From: an uncultured Pelagibacteraceae bacterium
GTDB taxonomy: Bacteria > Pseudomonadota > Alphaproteobacteria > Pelagibacterales > Pelagibacteraceae
Reading direction: 5' to 3'
Assembly: GCA_902565935.1 (NCBI GenBank)
Contig: CACFGT010000008.1
Location: forward strand, 1 to 57,038
Length of the DNA: 57,038 nt
The position numbers were made by a program, and so were the translations under genes. Shown in pieces: positions 24,077 through 33,719 of this stretch (the first letter of the stretch is position 1; the number at the start of each line of letters is the position of its first letter). The notes under the pieces are model-generated. The model was not told the DNA's origin, made no database searches, and saw only the letters and a program-made list of their open reading frames with translations.

Positions 24077-25558
24077 CTAATTATTTGATGCAGTACTTAG
24101 CAATGATAGCTGAGTTATTTTACTATCACCAAGCTCATCTATTGGTTTAACTGGGTAATCACCAGTAAAATAATGATCTGTAAGTTGGGGGTAATTTTGA
24201 TTTCTATTCTCAAAACCGACAGCTTTATACATGCCATTAACTGATAAAAATGAAAGAGATTTTGCTCCAATATATTCACAAATCTCATCATTATTTTTGT
24301 TAGCTGCAAGCAATTCTTTTTTTGTTGGAGTATCTACTCCATAAAAATCAGGATATCTTATTTCAGGACAGGCAATTTTAACATGCACTTCTTTTGCTCC
24401 AGCATCATATAACATTTTTACTATTTTATGAGATGTGGTTCCTCTAACTAATGAGTCATCAACTAATATTATTTTTTTATCTTTAATAGCTGATTTGTTC
24501 GCATTAAGTTTTAACTTTACACCAAGACTTCTAATTTGTTGACTTGGTTCAATAAATGTTCTGCCTACGTAGTGATTTCTTACAAGACCTAATTCAAATT
24601 TTTTATTAAGAAATTGTGCAAAACCTAAAGCTGCAGCATTTCCTGAATCTGGAACTGGAACAATAATATCAGCCTCAGTTTTATTTTCTTTTGCTAACTC
24701 TGCACCTAAATTCTTTCTATGTTCATAAGCAGTTTTACCATTAAGTACACTATCCGGTCTTGCAAAATATATATATTCAAAAACACAGGGTCTTATTTTT
24801 TTTGGTGGAAAAGGTTTGATACTTTTTAATTGATCGTTTTCAATCAAAACTATTTCTCCATTTTCAACCTCTCTTACATATCTTGCACCAATTATATCTA
24901 GCGCACAAGTTTCAGATGCTAAAACATAACTATTCTTTAATTTACCGATAACTAAAGGTCTTATTCCATAGGGATCTCTAACACCAACTAAAGATGTTTG
25001 AGTCAGCATGACAAGAGCATATCCCCCTTGAATTTGAAAAATTGCATCTACAATCTTGTCTATGGTTTTTGCTCTTCTTGATCTGGCAATTAATTGAACA
25101 ATAGTTTCAGTATCAGACGTAGTATAAAATATTGCACCATCCTCAACTAATTTTTTTCTTAAAGATATTGAATTTGTTAGATTGCCATTATGTGAAACAC
25201 CAATACCACCCGCGTTAGTATCAGCAAAGAAGGGTTGGATGTTTCTAAGTGTATTTTCTCCTGTTGTGCTGTATCGATTATGACCAATCGCAAAATTACC
25301 AGGTAATTTTTTTAAAACTTTTTCTTTATTAAAATTATCACCTACAAGTCCAAATCTTTTCTCTAAATGATATTTTGATCCATCAAAAGTTACTATTCCA
25401 CATCCCTCTTGTCCTCGATGTTGAAGTGCGTGTAATCCTAAAGCTGTTAGAGTCGATGCTTCCCTAATATTACTTATTCCAAAAACTCCACACTCTTCTT
25501 TGAGTTTTGGGCTAAAGTTCTTCAATTTTTTCTTTTGAATCTTTGTATTTTTTTTCAT
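24077..25558 (-). CDS. purF: Amidophosphoribosyltransferase
   Basis: 493 residues. The first committed enzyme of purine synthesis, it makes phosphoribosylamine from PRPP and glutamine. The glutaminase nucleophile would be Cys23 (KEECGVFGI), which implies a 22-residue propeptide cut off to mature the enzyme. The PRPP loop IILVDDSLVRGTTS and the EYIYFARPDS segment are present. Two of the four Fe-S cysteines I recall from the Bacillus enzyme are replaced at the C-terminus, where HYFTGDYP is found, so no cluster is expected. The start at 25558 lies 47 bases inside the end of cvpA; the first ATG is kept because no later start precedes Cys23. Confidence 0.96.
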   Translation of the reverse strand: MKKNTKIQKKKLKNFSPKLKEECGVFGISNIREASTLTALGLHALQHRGQEGCGIVTFDGSKYHLEKRFGLVGDNFNKEKVLKKLPGNFAIGHNRYSTTGENTLRNIQPFFADTNAGGIGVSHNGNLTNSISLRKKLVEDGAIFYTTSDTETIVQLIARSRRAKTIDKIVDAIFQIQGGYALVMLTQTSLVGVRDPYGIRPLVIGKLKNSYVLASETCALDIIGARYVREVENGEIVLIENDQLKSIKPFPPKKIRPCVFEYIYFARPDSVLNGKTAYEHRKNLGAELAKENKTEADIIVPVPDSGNAAALGFAQFLNKKFELGLVRNHYVGRTFIEPSQQIRSLGVKLKLNANKSAIKDKKIILVDDSLVRGTTSHKIVKMLYDAGAKEVHVKIACPEIRYPDFYGVDTPTKKELLAANKNNDEICEYIGAKSLSFLSVNGMYKAVGFENRNQNYPQLTDHYFTGDYPVKPIDELGDSKITQLSLLSTASNN

Positions 25559-26057
25559 TCGGAAATTCTTTAAGTAAGTAATTACTACCTTTTTCTAAAT
25601 ATGGAAAGATGTATGATTTATTTAAATTTATTGGCCATTTATCATAGTTATACACAATATGTGCACCTGAAAATATACAAATTGATATTATATACGATCT
25701 TACAAAACCAAAAAAGAATCCAAAAATTGCATCTAGAGTACCAAGACCTGTATATTTTACGGCTTTGCTTATTCCTTTACTAATAAGTAAAACTAAAAAA
25801 ATAACTATAATGAATATAGATACTCCTAAAATCAAATCTAAAATATATTCATTGTCAATTAACCCTTTAAGATATGGTTTAGCTTTAGGAAAAATAATCA
25901 ATGTAATTATATAAGCAAATAACCATTTGGACATTGCTAAGATACTTAAAACAAATCCTTTTCTATAGCATTTGATTATTGATAAAATTGTAATTACAGA
26001 AAACGCTAAATCAATTGATGATATTGATTTATATAATTCTTCAATTATATCAATCAT
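25512..26057 (-). CDS. cvpA: CvpA family membrane protein
   Basis: 181 residues with four predicted membrane helices and a C-terminal soluble tail. It shows the family layout: an early DLAFSVITILSIIKCYRKGF helix-loop, an LGTLDAIFGFFFGFVRSYII segment, and the position right before purF, which is the usual cvpA place. CvpA is needed for colicin V production in E. coli, and related proteins affect envelope integrity and bile or stress tolerance. Its biochemical role is not known. The 3' end overlaps the start of purF by 47 bases, and the RND exporter gene ends directly at its own stop upstream. Confidence 0.88.
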   Translation of the reverse strand: MIDIIEELYKSISSIDLAFSVITILSIIKCYRKGFVLSILAMSKWLFAYIITLIIFPKAKPYLKGLIDNEYILDLILGVSIFIIVIFLVLLISKGISKAVKYTGLGTLDAIFGFFFGFVRSYIISICIFSGAHIVYNYDKWPINLNKSYIFPYLEKGSNYLLKEFPNEKKYKDSKEKIEEL

Positions 26058-28448
26058 CTAATTATTTTCAAATGGTTTGATCTTTAAAATTAAAGCAGGC
26101 ATCAGTGTTAAAACTGAAATCATTGCTAATAACATTGCTAGACCTGTGAATATACCAAAAAGTATCGTAGGTATGAATTTAGACAAAACCAATATAGAAA
26201 AACCAAAGACAATAGTAATTGATGTATTCAAAATTGCTCTTCCAACTGTTGCATGACATGATTTAATAGTTTTTGAATAGTCATTTAGACTATGAAACTC
26301 TTCCTTAAATCTGTATATATAATGTATACTATTGTCTACTGCTATTCCTATCGTAATAGCAGCGATGGTTATGGTCATCATATCTAAAGGAATGTTAAGT
26401 AGCCCAATAATCCCTAGAATAAAAAAAGCAGCGATAAAATTTGGGACTACTCCTATAAGTGATAATTTTATATTTCTAAAAAGAATTAAAAACATAACAA
26501 AAATACCTATCATGACTAAACCTAGAGTAAGAATTTGAGATTTAAAAAGACTTTGAAGGAGGTTGTTGAATAAAATTAGAACCCCAGCCAATTTAAATTC
26601 TGTTTCTTTCAAGCTAAATTCATTTTTTAAATCATATCTTATTTTTTTTATTAAATCATTTCTTCTTAAATTTTCCTGAGAGTCTATTATTCTTAAATTA
26701 ATTCTGGCTTCGTTATCATCTACCGAGATATAAGGATCTATAATTTCTTTTTTAATATTATTTGGAATCTTTGAGTAAAGAACACCCATTTCTAAGGTTC
26801 CTAAAGGTTTATTGTTATTAAGTTGAGTTGCAACATCTATAATTGATGAGAATGACAAAACTTTACCAACTTGAGGTAAACCGTCTAAATAATTATGTAT
26901 TTCAGAAATCTTATCAATCTTATCTTTTGTAAACCAATATTTTTCATCATTATCTTCGGTCTCATTATCCCAGTCATCAAATTCATCTTCTTCTTTATTT
27001 ACAACTTTATTTTCCTTTGGAAATTTTAAAATTACCTCAAGAGGAGTAGTGCCTCCCAACTTTTCGTCTATTAATTTCATTCCTTTGTAAATTTCAGTAT
27101 TTTTACTAAAATAATTAATAAAACTATTTTCGACCTCTAATCGACTTATCCCTACCAAACTAAGAATAATTACTAAACTAGTTATCAAAAAAATTGAAAT
27201 TTGGTTATTTATTGAAATTTTTGAAAAAAAAGAAGTGATCATGGAACCTTTGTTTTCTTTAAGGGAAATATTTTCTTTTGGAACAAAGTTGAGCAAAGTT
27301 GGTAGTAATGTAAATGTTATTATGAATGAAGTTATAAGTCCAAAAGTCATCATCCATCCAAAATCAATAATAGGTTTTATTTCGCTAAATATTAAAGATA
27401 GAAAAGCGATAATAGTTGTTAAGACTGTATATAAAATTGGCCAAAACATCTTTTTTGTCGTATCAGAAATTAGCTCAAAGATATTCTTACTAGGAAATTT
27501 TTCTTTGAGTTGTAAAAATCTTGTGCTCATATGAATATTCATGGCCATAGTTAAAATCAACATCAGGGCAATGAAGTTTGAAGAAATGACTGTAACTTTC
27601 CATCCCAATAAACCAAGTAATCCCATCATGATTATTACGGAAAAAAAACAACTACTTATGGGCACAATAACCCAAATAGCTCTTCTAAAAACAAACCACA
27701 GTGTTGCAACTATGAAAAAAAAAACACCTAATCCAAAAACAATTATATCACTTTTGATAAAAGTCATCATATCATCAGCAATCATTGGTATTCCACCTAA
27801 GTGTATCTTGCCAATATCTTCGTAACTGCTTATTACATCCCTAATCTCTACAATATTTCTATGATTTTGTTTTTTGATTTGATCCTTATATTCTTGTATC
27901 TTTTTTTTTGATTTCTTGTCGATATCATTTAATGGAGCATTTTTTTTTATGTAAACAATAATTCCACTTGTTTTACCATCTTCACTTATTACAAAGTTTC
28001 TAAAAACTGGACTGCTTATAATTTCTTTAAAACCTCTTTCTTTATCAACATTTTCGTCTTTAAGAGTTTTAAAATTTTGTATTCTTTCCTGAAGTGGAGC
28101 ATCAGAGTTATCTAAGAGAGGTACATCTAACAAAGTGACAACACTATGAACCCAATCTAAACTTTGAATTTTATACTTTAGACTTAAAAGGTTATTAATT
28201 GATGACTCAGAAACCATATTTTCATTTGGAGTATAAGTCAGTATTAAAAATTCCTTAGAACCATACCTATCTGATATTTGTTTGAGATATTCAAGATCAG
28301 GATCACCTTCAATCAATAAAGTCTCAGATGAGGCATCAAGTCTGAAATCTTTAGTATAATATCCAAAACTTAGTAAGGCTAAGATTAAAATTATAAAAAT
28401 GGACTTTGGATTTTGAAGAATAATTTTTTGGTAAAATTTTGAAGACAT
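26058..28448 (-). CDS. RND/MMPL superfamily exporter
   Basis: 796 residues with two MMPL-like halves. An N-terminal helix is followed by a large periplasmic loop (to about residue 230) and a five-helix bundle, then the pattern repeats with a second loop and bundle. The second bundle has MTITIAAITIGIAVDNSIHYIYRF, the usual GI..D..IH pattern of lipid or hydrophobe exporters. An acidic insert (residues about 483-497, EDEFDDWDNETEDNDEKYWF) sits in the second periplasmic loop. Relatives move lipids such as hopanoids or act as poorly defined exporters. It lies just upstream of cvpA on the minus strand and 21 bases downstream of dnaB. Confidence 0.88.
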   Translation of the reverse strand: MSSKFYQKIILQNPKSIFIILILALLSFGYYTKDFRLDASSETLLIEGDPDLEYLKQISDRYGSKEFLILTYTPNENMVSESSINNLLSLKYKIQSLDWVHSVVTLLDVPLLDNSDAPLQERIQNFKTLKDENVDKERGFKEIISSPVFRNFVISEDGKTSGIIVYIKKNAPLNDIDKKSKKKIQEYKDQIKKQNHRNIVEIRDVISSYEDIGKIHLGGIPMIADDMMTFIKSDIIVFGLGVFFFIVATLWFVFRRAIWVIVPISSCFFSVIIMMGLLGLLGWKVTVISSNFIALMLILTMAMNIHMSTRFLQLKEKFPSKNIFELISDTTKKMFWPILYTVLTTIIAFLSLIFSEIKPIIDFGWMMTFGLITSFIITFTLLPTLLNFVPKENISLKENKGSMITSFFSKISINNQISIFLITSLVIILSLVGISRLEVENSFINYFSKNTEIYKGMKLIDEKLGGTTPLEVILKFPKENKVVNKEEDEFDDWDNETEDNDEKYWFTKDKIDKISEIHNYLDGLPQVGKVLSFSSIIDVATQLNNNKPLGTLEMGVLYSKIPNNIKKEIIDPYISVDDNEARINLRIIDSQENLRRNDLIKKIRYDLKNEFSLKETEFKLAGVLILFNNLLQSLFKSQILTLGLVMIGIFVMFLILFRNIKLSLIGVVPNFIAAFFILGIIGLLNIPLDMMTITIAAITIGIAVDNSIHYIYRFKEEFHSLNDYSKTIKSCHATVGRAILNTSITIVFGFSILVLSKFIPTILFGIFTGLAMLLAMISVLTLMPALILKIKPFENN

Positions 28449-28469
28449 TTTACCCTTTTATATGTGAAT

Positions 28470-29888
28470 TTAGTTATTTTGTAGATCTTTAAATTTGGTA
28501 AACATTTCCTCAAATTCTAAGGTAATATTACCTGTAGGACCGTGTCTTTGTTTGCTGATAATTAGTTCTGCTAAATGCGATACCTCATTCATTTTTGCTT
28601 GCCACTCAGCGTGTTCAACAGTCGCAGGACGAGGCTCTTTTGACTTTAAATAATAGGATTGCCTATAAACAAACATCACAACGTCTGCATCTTGCTCAAT
28701 AGATCCAGACTCTCTCAAATCAGATAATTGAGGTTTTTTATCATCTCTTTGCTCAACTGCTCTTGATAATTGAGATAGAGCCACAACAGGTATTGAAAGC
28801 TCTTTAGCTATTGCTTTTAAACCTTGGGTTATTTCAGAAATCTCCTGTACTCTTCCATCTTTATTGTTAAATGTGCCTTTCATTAGCTGAATATAATCAA
28901 CTAGGATCATGTCCAATCCAAACAATCTTTTAATTCTTCTAGCTCTATTGCTTAATGCCGCTATACTTATTGCAGGAGTTTCATCAATATATAGAGGTAA
29001 TTCAGATATATTTTTCGATGTTTCTAAAAATTTATCAAATTGATCATCGGAAATTTTTCCACGTCTAATATCATTAGACTTAATTCTTGACTGTTCTGCT
29101 AAAATTCTTGTTGATAATTGTTCAGACGACATTTCTAAAGAAAAAAAAGCTATAGAAGATTTTTTTCCATTACTTTGAATTTTTTGGGCAGCATTGAATG
29201 CGATATTAGTAGCAAGAGCTGTTTTACCCATACCAGGTCTTCCAGCAATAATAATTAGATCAGATTGATGAAGACCTCCAAGTCTATCATCTAAATCTCT
29301 CAGACCAGTTGGAACTCCTACTATACCTTCTTCATTTTTATAAGCTGCAGAAGCCATTTCTATAGTTTGCTTCATAGCCTCATCAAATTTAATCAAAGAA
29401 GAATTAAACGAACCTCTTTCAGCTAAATCAAATAAAAGTTTTTCTGAATTTTCAATAATTGTTTGACCATTAGTTCCAAGATCATTTAATTTTGCAGTAT
29501 CAATTGTTTGCTCAGAGATCTTAATTAATTCTCTTCTTACAAACATATCATAAATTATTTTCGAATATTCAATTGCCTGTCTAGTAGGGGTAGAAAATTT
29601 TGTAATTTTTACCAAATATTCTGGAATATTCAAATCATCTTTCTCATCTTTGAAATAATTTTTTAAAGTTATTGGATTTGCTAACATTCCTTTATAAATA
29701 AGACTTTCAATGGAATTGAATATTTTTTGGTGCATTGGATCATAAAAATTTTGATAAGAAATAATAGTATTTATTTCATCAAAAATCTCATTTGATACCA
29801 GTATTGATCCAATTACAGCTTGTTCAGCTTCAATGTTGTTTGGTAATTCTTTAAAATCATTTTTTACTAAGTTTAAATTATTTTCCAT
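28470..29888 (-). CDS. dnaB: Replicative DNA helicase DnaB
   Basis: A 472-residue DnaB. It is the hexameric 5'-3' helicase that unwinds DNA at the replication fork. The N-terminal domain (PNNIEAEQAVIGSILV) is followed by the RecA-like domain with Walker A AGRPGMGKTALA, Walker B MILVDYIQLM, and the conserved SLEMSSEQL, ALSQLSRAVEQR and LSDLRESGSIEQDADVV segments. There is no intein. It follows rplI, a gene order common in bacteria (rpsF-rpsR-rplI-dnaB), after a 67-base gap. Confidence 0.98.
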   Translation of the reverse strand: MENNLNLVKNDFKELPNNIEAEQAVIGSILVSNEIFDEINTIISYQNFYDPMHQKIFNSIESLIYKGMLANPITLKNYFKDEKDDLNIPEYLVKITKFSTPTRQAIEYSKIIYDMFVRRELIKISEQTIDTAKLNDLGTNGQTIIENSEKLLFDLAERGSFNSSLIKFDEAMKQTIEMASAAYKNEEGIVGVPTGLRDLDDRLGGLHQSDLIIIAGRPGMGKTALATNIAFNAAQKIQSNGKKSSIAFFSLEMSSEQLSTRILAEQSRIKSNDIRRGKISDDQFDKFLETSKNISELPLYIDETPAISIAALSNRARRIKRLFGLDMILVDYIQLMKGTFNNKDGRVQEISEITQGLKAIAKELSIPVVALSQLSRAVEQRDDKKPQLSDLRESGSIEQDADVVMFVYRQSYYLKSKEPRPATVEHAEWQAKMNEVSHLAELIISKQRHGPTGNITLEFEEMFTKFKDLQNN

Positions 29889-29955
29889 GATTATAATTTA
29901 TATGAAAATTTTGTTGGAAAAATAAAAAAAAAAGGTTGGGGAAAAAATTGTATAA

Positions 29956-30414
29956 TTACTGAATATTTTCAGAAGTTTGAACGTCAATGATTATTTCGGC
30001 ATCAATTTCTGAGTGTAATGAGATTTTCACATTAAATTTTCCAATTGTCTTAATTTCTTTAATTGGTTGTATCATAGACGGTTTTATATCTAACTTATCT
30101 TTCTCAAAAATCAATTTTGAAATTTCGGTAGGTTTGACAGATCCATATAGCTCGTTATTCTCTGTACTTAATTTCTTAATTTTGTACTCTTTTTTATCAA
30201 CTTTTTCTAAAATTTTTTTGGCTTCTTTTTTTTTGTCATTATCTTTTTTAGAAAGTTCAGATTTAATCTTTTCTACTTTTGAGATATTTTCTTTAGAAGC
30301 ATATAAGGCTTTATTCTTTGAAATTAAGAAATTTCTTGCAAAGCCTCTTTTAACATCTATTATCTCCCCAATAGATCCAATCTTCTTTAGATTTTCTAAT
30401 AATATCACTTTCAT
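29956..30414 (-). CDS. rplI: 50S ribosomal protein L9 (bL9)
   Basis: 152 residues with the bL9 N-terminal signature VILLENLKKIGSIGEIIDVKRGFARNFLI, a long charged connecting helix, and a C-terminal domain with the LYGSVKPTEI and PIKEIKTIGKFNV segments. It is part of the 50S subunit. The gene starts next to rpsR with no gap and is in the usual rpsF-rpsR-rplI order. Confidence 0.97.
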   Translation of the reverse strand: MKVILLENLKKIGSIGEIIDVKRGFARNFLISKNKALYASKENISKVEKIKSELSKKDNDKKKEAKKILEKVDKKEYKIKKLSTENNELYGSVKPTEISKLIFEKDKLDIKPSMIQPIKEIKTIGKFNVKISLHSEIDAEIIIDVQTSENIQ

Positions 30415-30687
30415 TTATAATAAGGCTAAATTTCTTGCTCTTTTAATTGATATTGATAATTCTCTTTGTTTTTTCTGACTTACATTAGTTATCCTTGAGG
30501 GCAAAATTTTTCCATTTTCTGATACATATCTTTTTAAGAGTTTAATATTTTTATAGTCTATTTCAGGAGCACCTTTTACTGAAAGTGGGCATGTCTTTTT
30601 AAATTTATATTTATTAGGTTGAAATATACTTAATTTAGCAAAATTACTTTGATTATTTTTTTTATTATTTCTTGGTTTTTTGGGCAT
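30415..30687 (-). CDS. rpsR: 30S ribosomal protein S18 (bS18)
   Basis: 90 residues. bS18 pairs with bS6 on the 30S platform. Recognisable segments are [38 protein letters not shown] and the C-terminal [17 protein letters not shown]. The first 30 residues are a basic, Asn-rich extension. It lies 2 bases after rpsF and its stop touches the rplI start. Confidence 0.97.
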   Translation of the reverse strand: MPKKPRNNKKNNQSNFAKLSIFQPNKYKFKKTCPLSVKGAPEIDYKNIKLLKRYVSENGKILPSRITNVSQKKQRELSISIKRARNLALL

Positions 30688-30689
30688 TA

Positions 30690-31043
30690 CTAATTCTTTT
30701 TAAACTCTTTTTTTTCACTTTCATCTTTTTTTGAAAAATAATTTGTATCGAGGTCAAATTTTTTTACTTTCACTGTTAAATATCTTAGTAATTTTTTATC
30801 TAAAAGTTCATTTTTTTCGAGTTCTTTAATGATTTTTCCTGTACCTTTAAATTTAAAGTGAATATAGCTTCCTTTTTTATTTTTCTTTATAAGATAGGAA
30901 AGATTTAATAGGCCCCAATTTTCAGTTTTTACTACTTTGCCATCATTTTTTTCTACAATTTTAGAATATTTTTCAGTTAATTGTTTAATTTCACTCGGAG
31001 AAGTATCTTGTCTTGCTATAATTGTATGCTCGTATAAATTCAT
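30690..31043 (-). CDS. rpsF: 30S ribosomal protein S6 (bS6)
   Basis: 117 residues beginning [15 protein letters not shown], the usual bS6 start with Y-E-x-x-x-I-x-R. The [26 protein letters not shown] segment includes the RNA-contacting strand. The C-terminus is a Lys/Glu-rich tail. It is the first gene of the operon with rpsR and rplI, and is divergent from fabD with 83 bases between start codons. Confidence 0.97.
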   Translation of the reverse strand: MNLYEHTIIARQDTSPSEIKQLTEKYSKIVEKNDGKVVKTENWGLLNLSYLIKKNKKGSYIHFKFKGTGKIIKELEKNELLDKKLLRYLTVKVKKFDLDTNYFSKKDESEKKEFKKN

Positions 31044-31074
31044 TTAAGTTTTTGATAAAAAATGAGGATATACT

Positions 31075-31080
31075 ATTATA
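31075..31080 (-). promoter_or_regulatory. Candidate -10 element of the rpsF operon
   Basis: On the minus strand the sequence reads TATAAT, 31 bases before the rpsF start codon. At 17-base spacing the -35 position reads TTTAGG, which is weak. It lies in the 83-base divergent region shared with fabD. A strong ribosomal promoter is expected here, but the site was assigned by eye. Confidence 0.35.
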
Positions 31081-31126
31081 AGTCTTCAATTACAATACCT
31101 AAATGTACAAAAACAGGTTTTTTTAG

Positions 31127-32056
31127 ATGTTTTCAGTAATTTTTCCAGGCCAAGGTTCTCAATCATTAGGTATGGGAAAGGAATTTTTTGATAATTTTGA
31201 GCATGTTAAAAAACTATTTAAAGAAGCTGATGACGTATTAAATGTTCCATTGTCTAAATTTATTCTAGAAGGACCAAAAGATAAACTTGATTTGACAGCA
31301 AATACTCAGCCAGCAATATTTCTAATTAGTTACTCAATATTTCATGTAATAAAAAATGAGTTTAGTATTGATCTACATAAAGCTAAATATTTTGCAGGAC
31401 ACTCTTTAGGTGAATATTCTGCTTTGTCATGTGCAAATAGCTTAAGTTTTGCGGAAACTATACAACTATTAAAAAAAAGAGGTAATGCCATGCAAAATGC
31501 AGTTCCAAAAGGTGAGGGTGGTATGATAGCTGTACTTGGAACAACAGTTGAAAATATCGAGGAAATATTAAATGAAAAAAAAAATGAATTTATTATCGAA
31601 ATTGCAAATGACAATTCTAATGGACAAATAGTTTTAAGTGGTAAAAATAAGGACTTAGAAAAACTTAGTGATTTTTTGAAAGAAAAAAATATTAAAAATG
31701 TTAAACTTGCGGTAAGCGCACCATTTCATTGTAAACTAATGTCTAAAGCAACAGAAATTATGAAAATAGAGATTGAAAATATTAATTTTAAAAATTTTAA
31801 AAATGTTTTAATTTCAAATGTTACTGCAAATGAAGTTTTAAACAAGGACGATTTAAAGAAATTATTAATTAATCAAATTGAAAATAGAGTAAGATGGAGA
31901 GAAAGTATAAATTTTATGATTGAAAAAGGAGTCAAATCTTTTACTGAAATCGGACCAGGTAAAGTTTTGTCTGGACTAATAAAAAGAATAGATAAAAATG
32001 TAAAAATTCGTGCAATTAATAGTATTGATGATATAAAAAATTTCAAAAATGAATAA
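31127..32056 (+). CDS. fabD: Malonyl-CoA:ACP transacylase
   Basis: A 309-residue FabD. It transfers malonyl groups from CoA to acyl carrier protein. It begins with FPGQGSQSLGMG, then the catalytic GHSLGEYSALSC with Ser, NDNSNGQIVLSG, and the catalytic His in SAPFHC. It overlaps fabG by 8 bases and is divergent from rpsF. Confidence 0.97.
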   Translation: MFSVIFPGQGSQSLGMGKEFFDNFEHVKKLFKEADDVLNVPLSKFILEGPKDKLDLTANTQPAIFLISYSIFHVIKNEFSIDLHKAKYFAGHSLGEYSALSCANSLSFAETIQLLKKRGNAMQNAVPKGEGGMIAVLGTTVENIEEILNEKKNEFIIEIANDNSNGQIVLSGKNKDLEKLSDFLKEKNIKNVKLAVSAPFHCKLMSKATEIMKIEIENINFKNFKNVLISNVTANEVLNKDDLKKLLINQIENRVRWRESINFMIEKGVKSFTEIGPGKVLSGLIKRIDKNVKIRAINSIDDIKNFKNE

Positions 32057-32786
32057 TTTAAAAAATAAAAATATTATAGTTACTGGAGCAACTGGAGGAA
32101 TAGGAAACTCAATAGTAAAAAAATTGTATGAATGCGGTGCAAATATTTTAGCTTCAGGGACTAAAATTGATAAACTTCAAAAATTGAAATCAAATTTTGA
32201 AAATATAAAAATTTTAAAATTCGATATTACCGATAATGATAAAATTGAAAAATTTATTGATGATGCAACCAATGAATTAGGAGGTAGTTTGAGTTGTTTA
32301 GTTAATAATGCAGGAATTATAAAAGATAACCTAGCAATCAGGATGAGTCTGGATGAATGGAATGGTGTTATTAATTTAAATTTAACATCAACATTTTTAT
32401 GTTGTAAATTTGGAATTAAAAAGATGTTAAAAAATAAATCTGGTAAGATTATCAATATTACATCAGTTGTGGGTCACACAGGAAATCTAGGACAATCTAA
32501 TTATACTGCATCTAAAGCTGCAATAGTTGCTATGTCGAAAAGTCTGGCAATTGAATACGCAAAAAAAAATATAAATATTAATTGTATTTCACCTGGATTT
32601 ATTGAAACAGCGATGACAGATAAAATTGATGAGAAGTTTAAAGAAGTAATAATATCTAAAATACCTTCAGCAAGACTTGGACAACCTGAAGATATCGCAA
32701 ATGCTGTTCTTTTTTTGGTCTCCAATCAATCAGATTATATTAATGGTGAAACACTACATGTTAATGGGGGCATGTATATGGCTTGA
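32049..32786 (+). CDS. fabG: 3-oxoacyl-ACP reductase
   Basis: A 245-residue SDR, the NADPH-dependent 3-ketoacyl-ACP reductase of fatty acid elongation. Its Rossmann motif is TGATGGIGNSI. The NNAGI segment, the catalytic Ser in ITSVVGHTGN and YTASK follow, then SPGFIETAMT. The length and the place between fabD and acpP identify it as FabG rather than another SDR. Confidence 0.95.
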   Translation: MNNLKNKNIIVTGATGGIGNSIVKKLYECGANILASGTKIDKLQKLKSNFENIKILKFDITDNDKIEKFIDDATNELGGSLSCLVNNAGIIKDNLAIRMSLDEWNGVINLNLTSTFLCCKFGIKKMLKNKSGKIINITSVVGHTGNLGQSNYTASKAAIVAMSKSLAIEYAKKNININCISPGFIETAMTDKIDEKFKEVIISKIPSARLGQPEDIANAVLFLVSNQSDYINGETLHVNGGMYMA

Positions 32787-32839
32787 CAAAATAGCTAATT
32801 AAACTAATAAGAATTTAAACTAACATATAAGGATTTTTT

Positions 32840-33079
32840 ATGTCAGAAGATATATCAAGCAAAGTAAAAAAAATAGTTGCAGATCACTTAGGTATAGATG
32901 AGGCTAAAGTAACAGATGATTCAAGTTTTATAGATGATTTAGGTGCAGACAGCTTAGATACAGTTGAATTAGTTATGGCTTTTGAGGAAGAGTTTGGTTC
33001 AGAAATTTCAGATACAGAAGCTGAAAAAATTTTAACAGTTGGTGACGCAGTAAAATTCATAGAGAGTAAAAGCAACTAA
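32840..33079 (+). CDS. acpP: Acyl carrier protein
   Basis: 79 residues, acidic and helical, with the 4'-phosphopantetheine serine in [13 protein letters not shown]. It carries growing acyl chains for fatty acid and lipid A synthesis. A Shine-Dalgarno-like AAGGA lies seven bases before the ATG. The guanylate kinase gene starts only 7 bases after its stop. The usual alphaproteobacterial neighbours fabF and mltG are absent between them. Confidence 0.97.
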   Translation: MSEDISSKVKKIVADHLGIDEAKVTDDSSFIDDLGADSLDTVELVMAFEEEFGSEISDTEAEKILTVGDAVKFIESKSN

Positions 33080-33086
33080 TTTTTTA

Positions 33087-33719
33087 ATGCCACAAAAAAA
33101 AGGTGGGATAATGGTCATATTATCATCCCCATCTGGGGCGGGTAAGACTACTCTTGTAAAACTTCTTTCAAAAAAAAACAATTTTTATGTTTCAGTTTCT
33201 CATACCACTAGAAAACCAAGGCCTACTGAATCTGACGGCAAAGATTATTTTTTTGTCAATGATGAGGAATTTAAAAGATTAATAAAAAATCAAGAATTTT
33301 TAGAATACGCAAAAGTTTTTGATAATTATTATGGAACTTCTAGAACTCCTGTAATTCAAAACTTAGAAAAAAATCAAAATGTTATATTTGATATTGATTG
33401 GCAGGGAGCAGATCAAATTAAAAATAAAAAAATGGATTATAAATTGATTACATTTTTTATTTTACCACCAAGTAAGGAAGTCTTATTTGAAAGACTTTCT
33501 AATAGGGATATGAAAGATAAATTGATAGCTGATGAGAGAATGAAACAATTTGATAGGGATGTTCTACATTGGATCAATTATGATTATATTGTAATAAATG
33601 ATAATTTAGAGGATTGTTTTTTAAAAATTCAGAAATTAATTGATGCAGAAGTGAATAACAGTTCTAGAGATTATGATAGAGATTTTATAAAAAATCATAT
33701 TGAAAAATTAACTTCTTAA
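33087..33719 (+). CDS. gmk: Guanylate kinase
   Basis: A 210-residue enzyme converting GMP to GDP with ATP. It has a P-loop [12 protein letters not shown], the GMP-binding [22 protein letters not shown] region, and [12 protein letters not shown]. The start at 33087 gives eight extra residues; the ATG at 33111 just before [11 protein letters not shown] is a reasonable alternative. It is convergent with rsmA, overlapping by 12 bases. Confidence 0.96.
   Translation: MPQKKGGIMVILSSPSGAGKTTLVKLLSKKNNFYVSVSHTTRKPRPTESDGKDYFFVNDEEFKRLIKNQEFLEYAKVFDNYYGTSRTPVIQNLEKNQNVIFDIDWQGADQIKNKKMDYKLITFFILPPSKEVLFERLSNRDMKDKLIADERMKQFDRDVLHWINYDYIVINDNLEDCFLKIQKLIDAEVNNSSRDYDRDFIKNHIEKLTS

Noticed and set aside
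29889..29955. A/T-rich spacer between rplI and dnaB with a G-run (GGTTGGGG)
   Set aside because: No hairpin or promoter could be drawn; it is probably just a linker in the rpsF-to-dnaB transcript.
29987..30478. 163-codon plus-strand frame across rplI and rpsR
   Set aside because: It is antisense to two certain ribosomal protein genes; its hydrophobic product is a by-product of their codon use.
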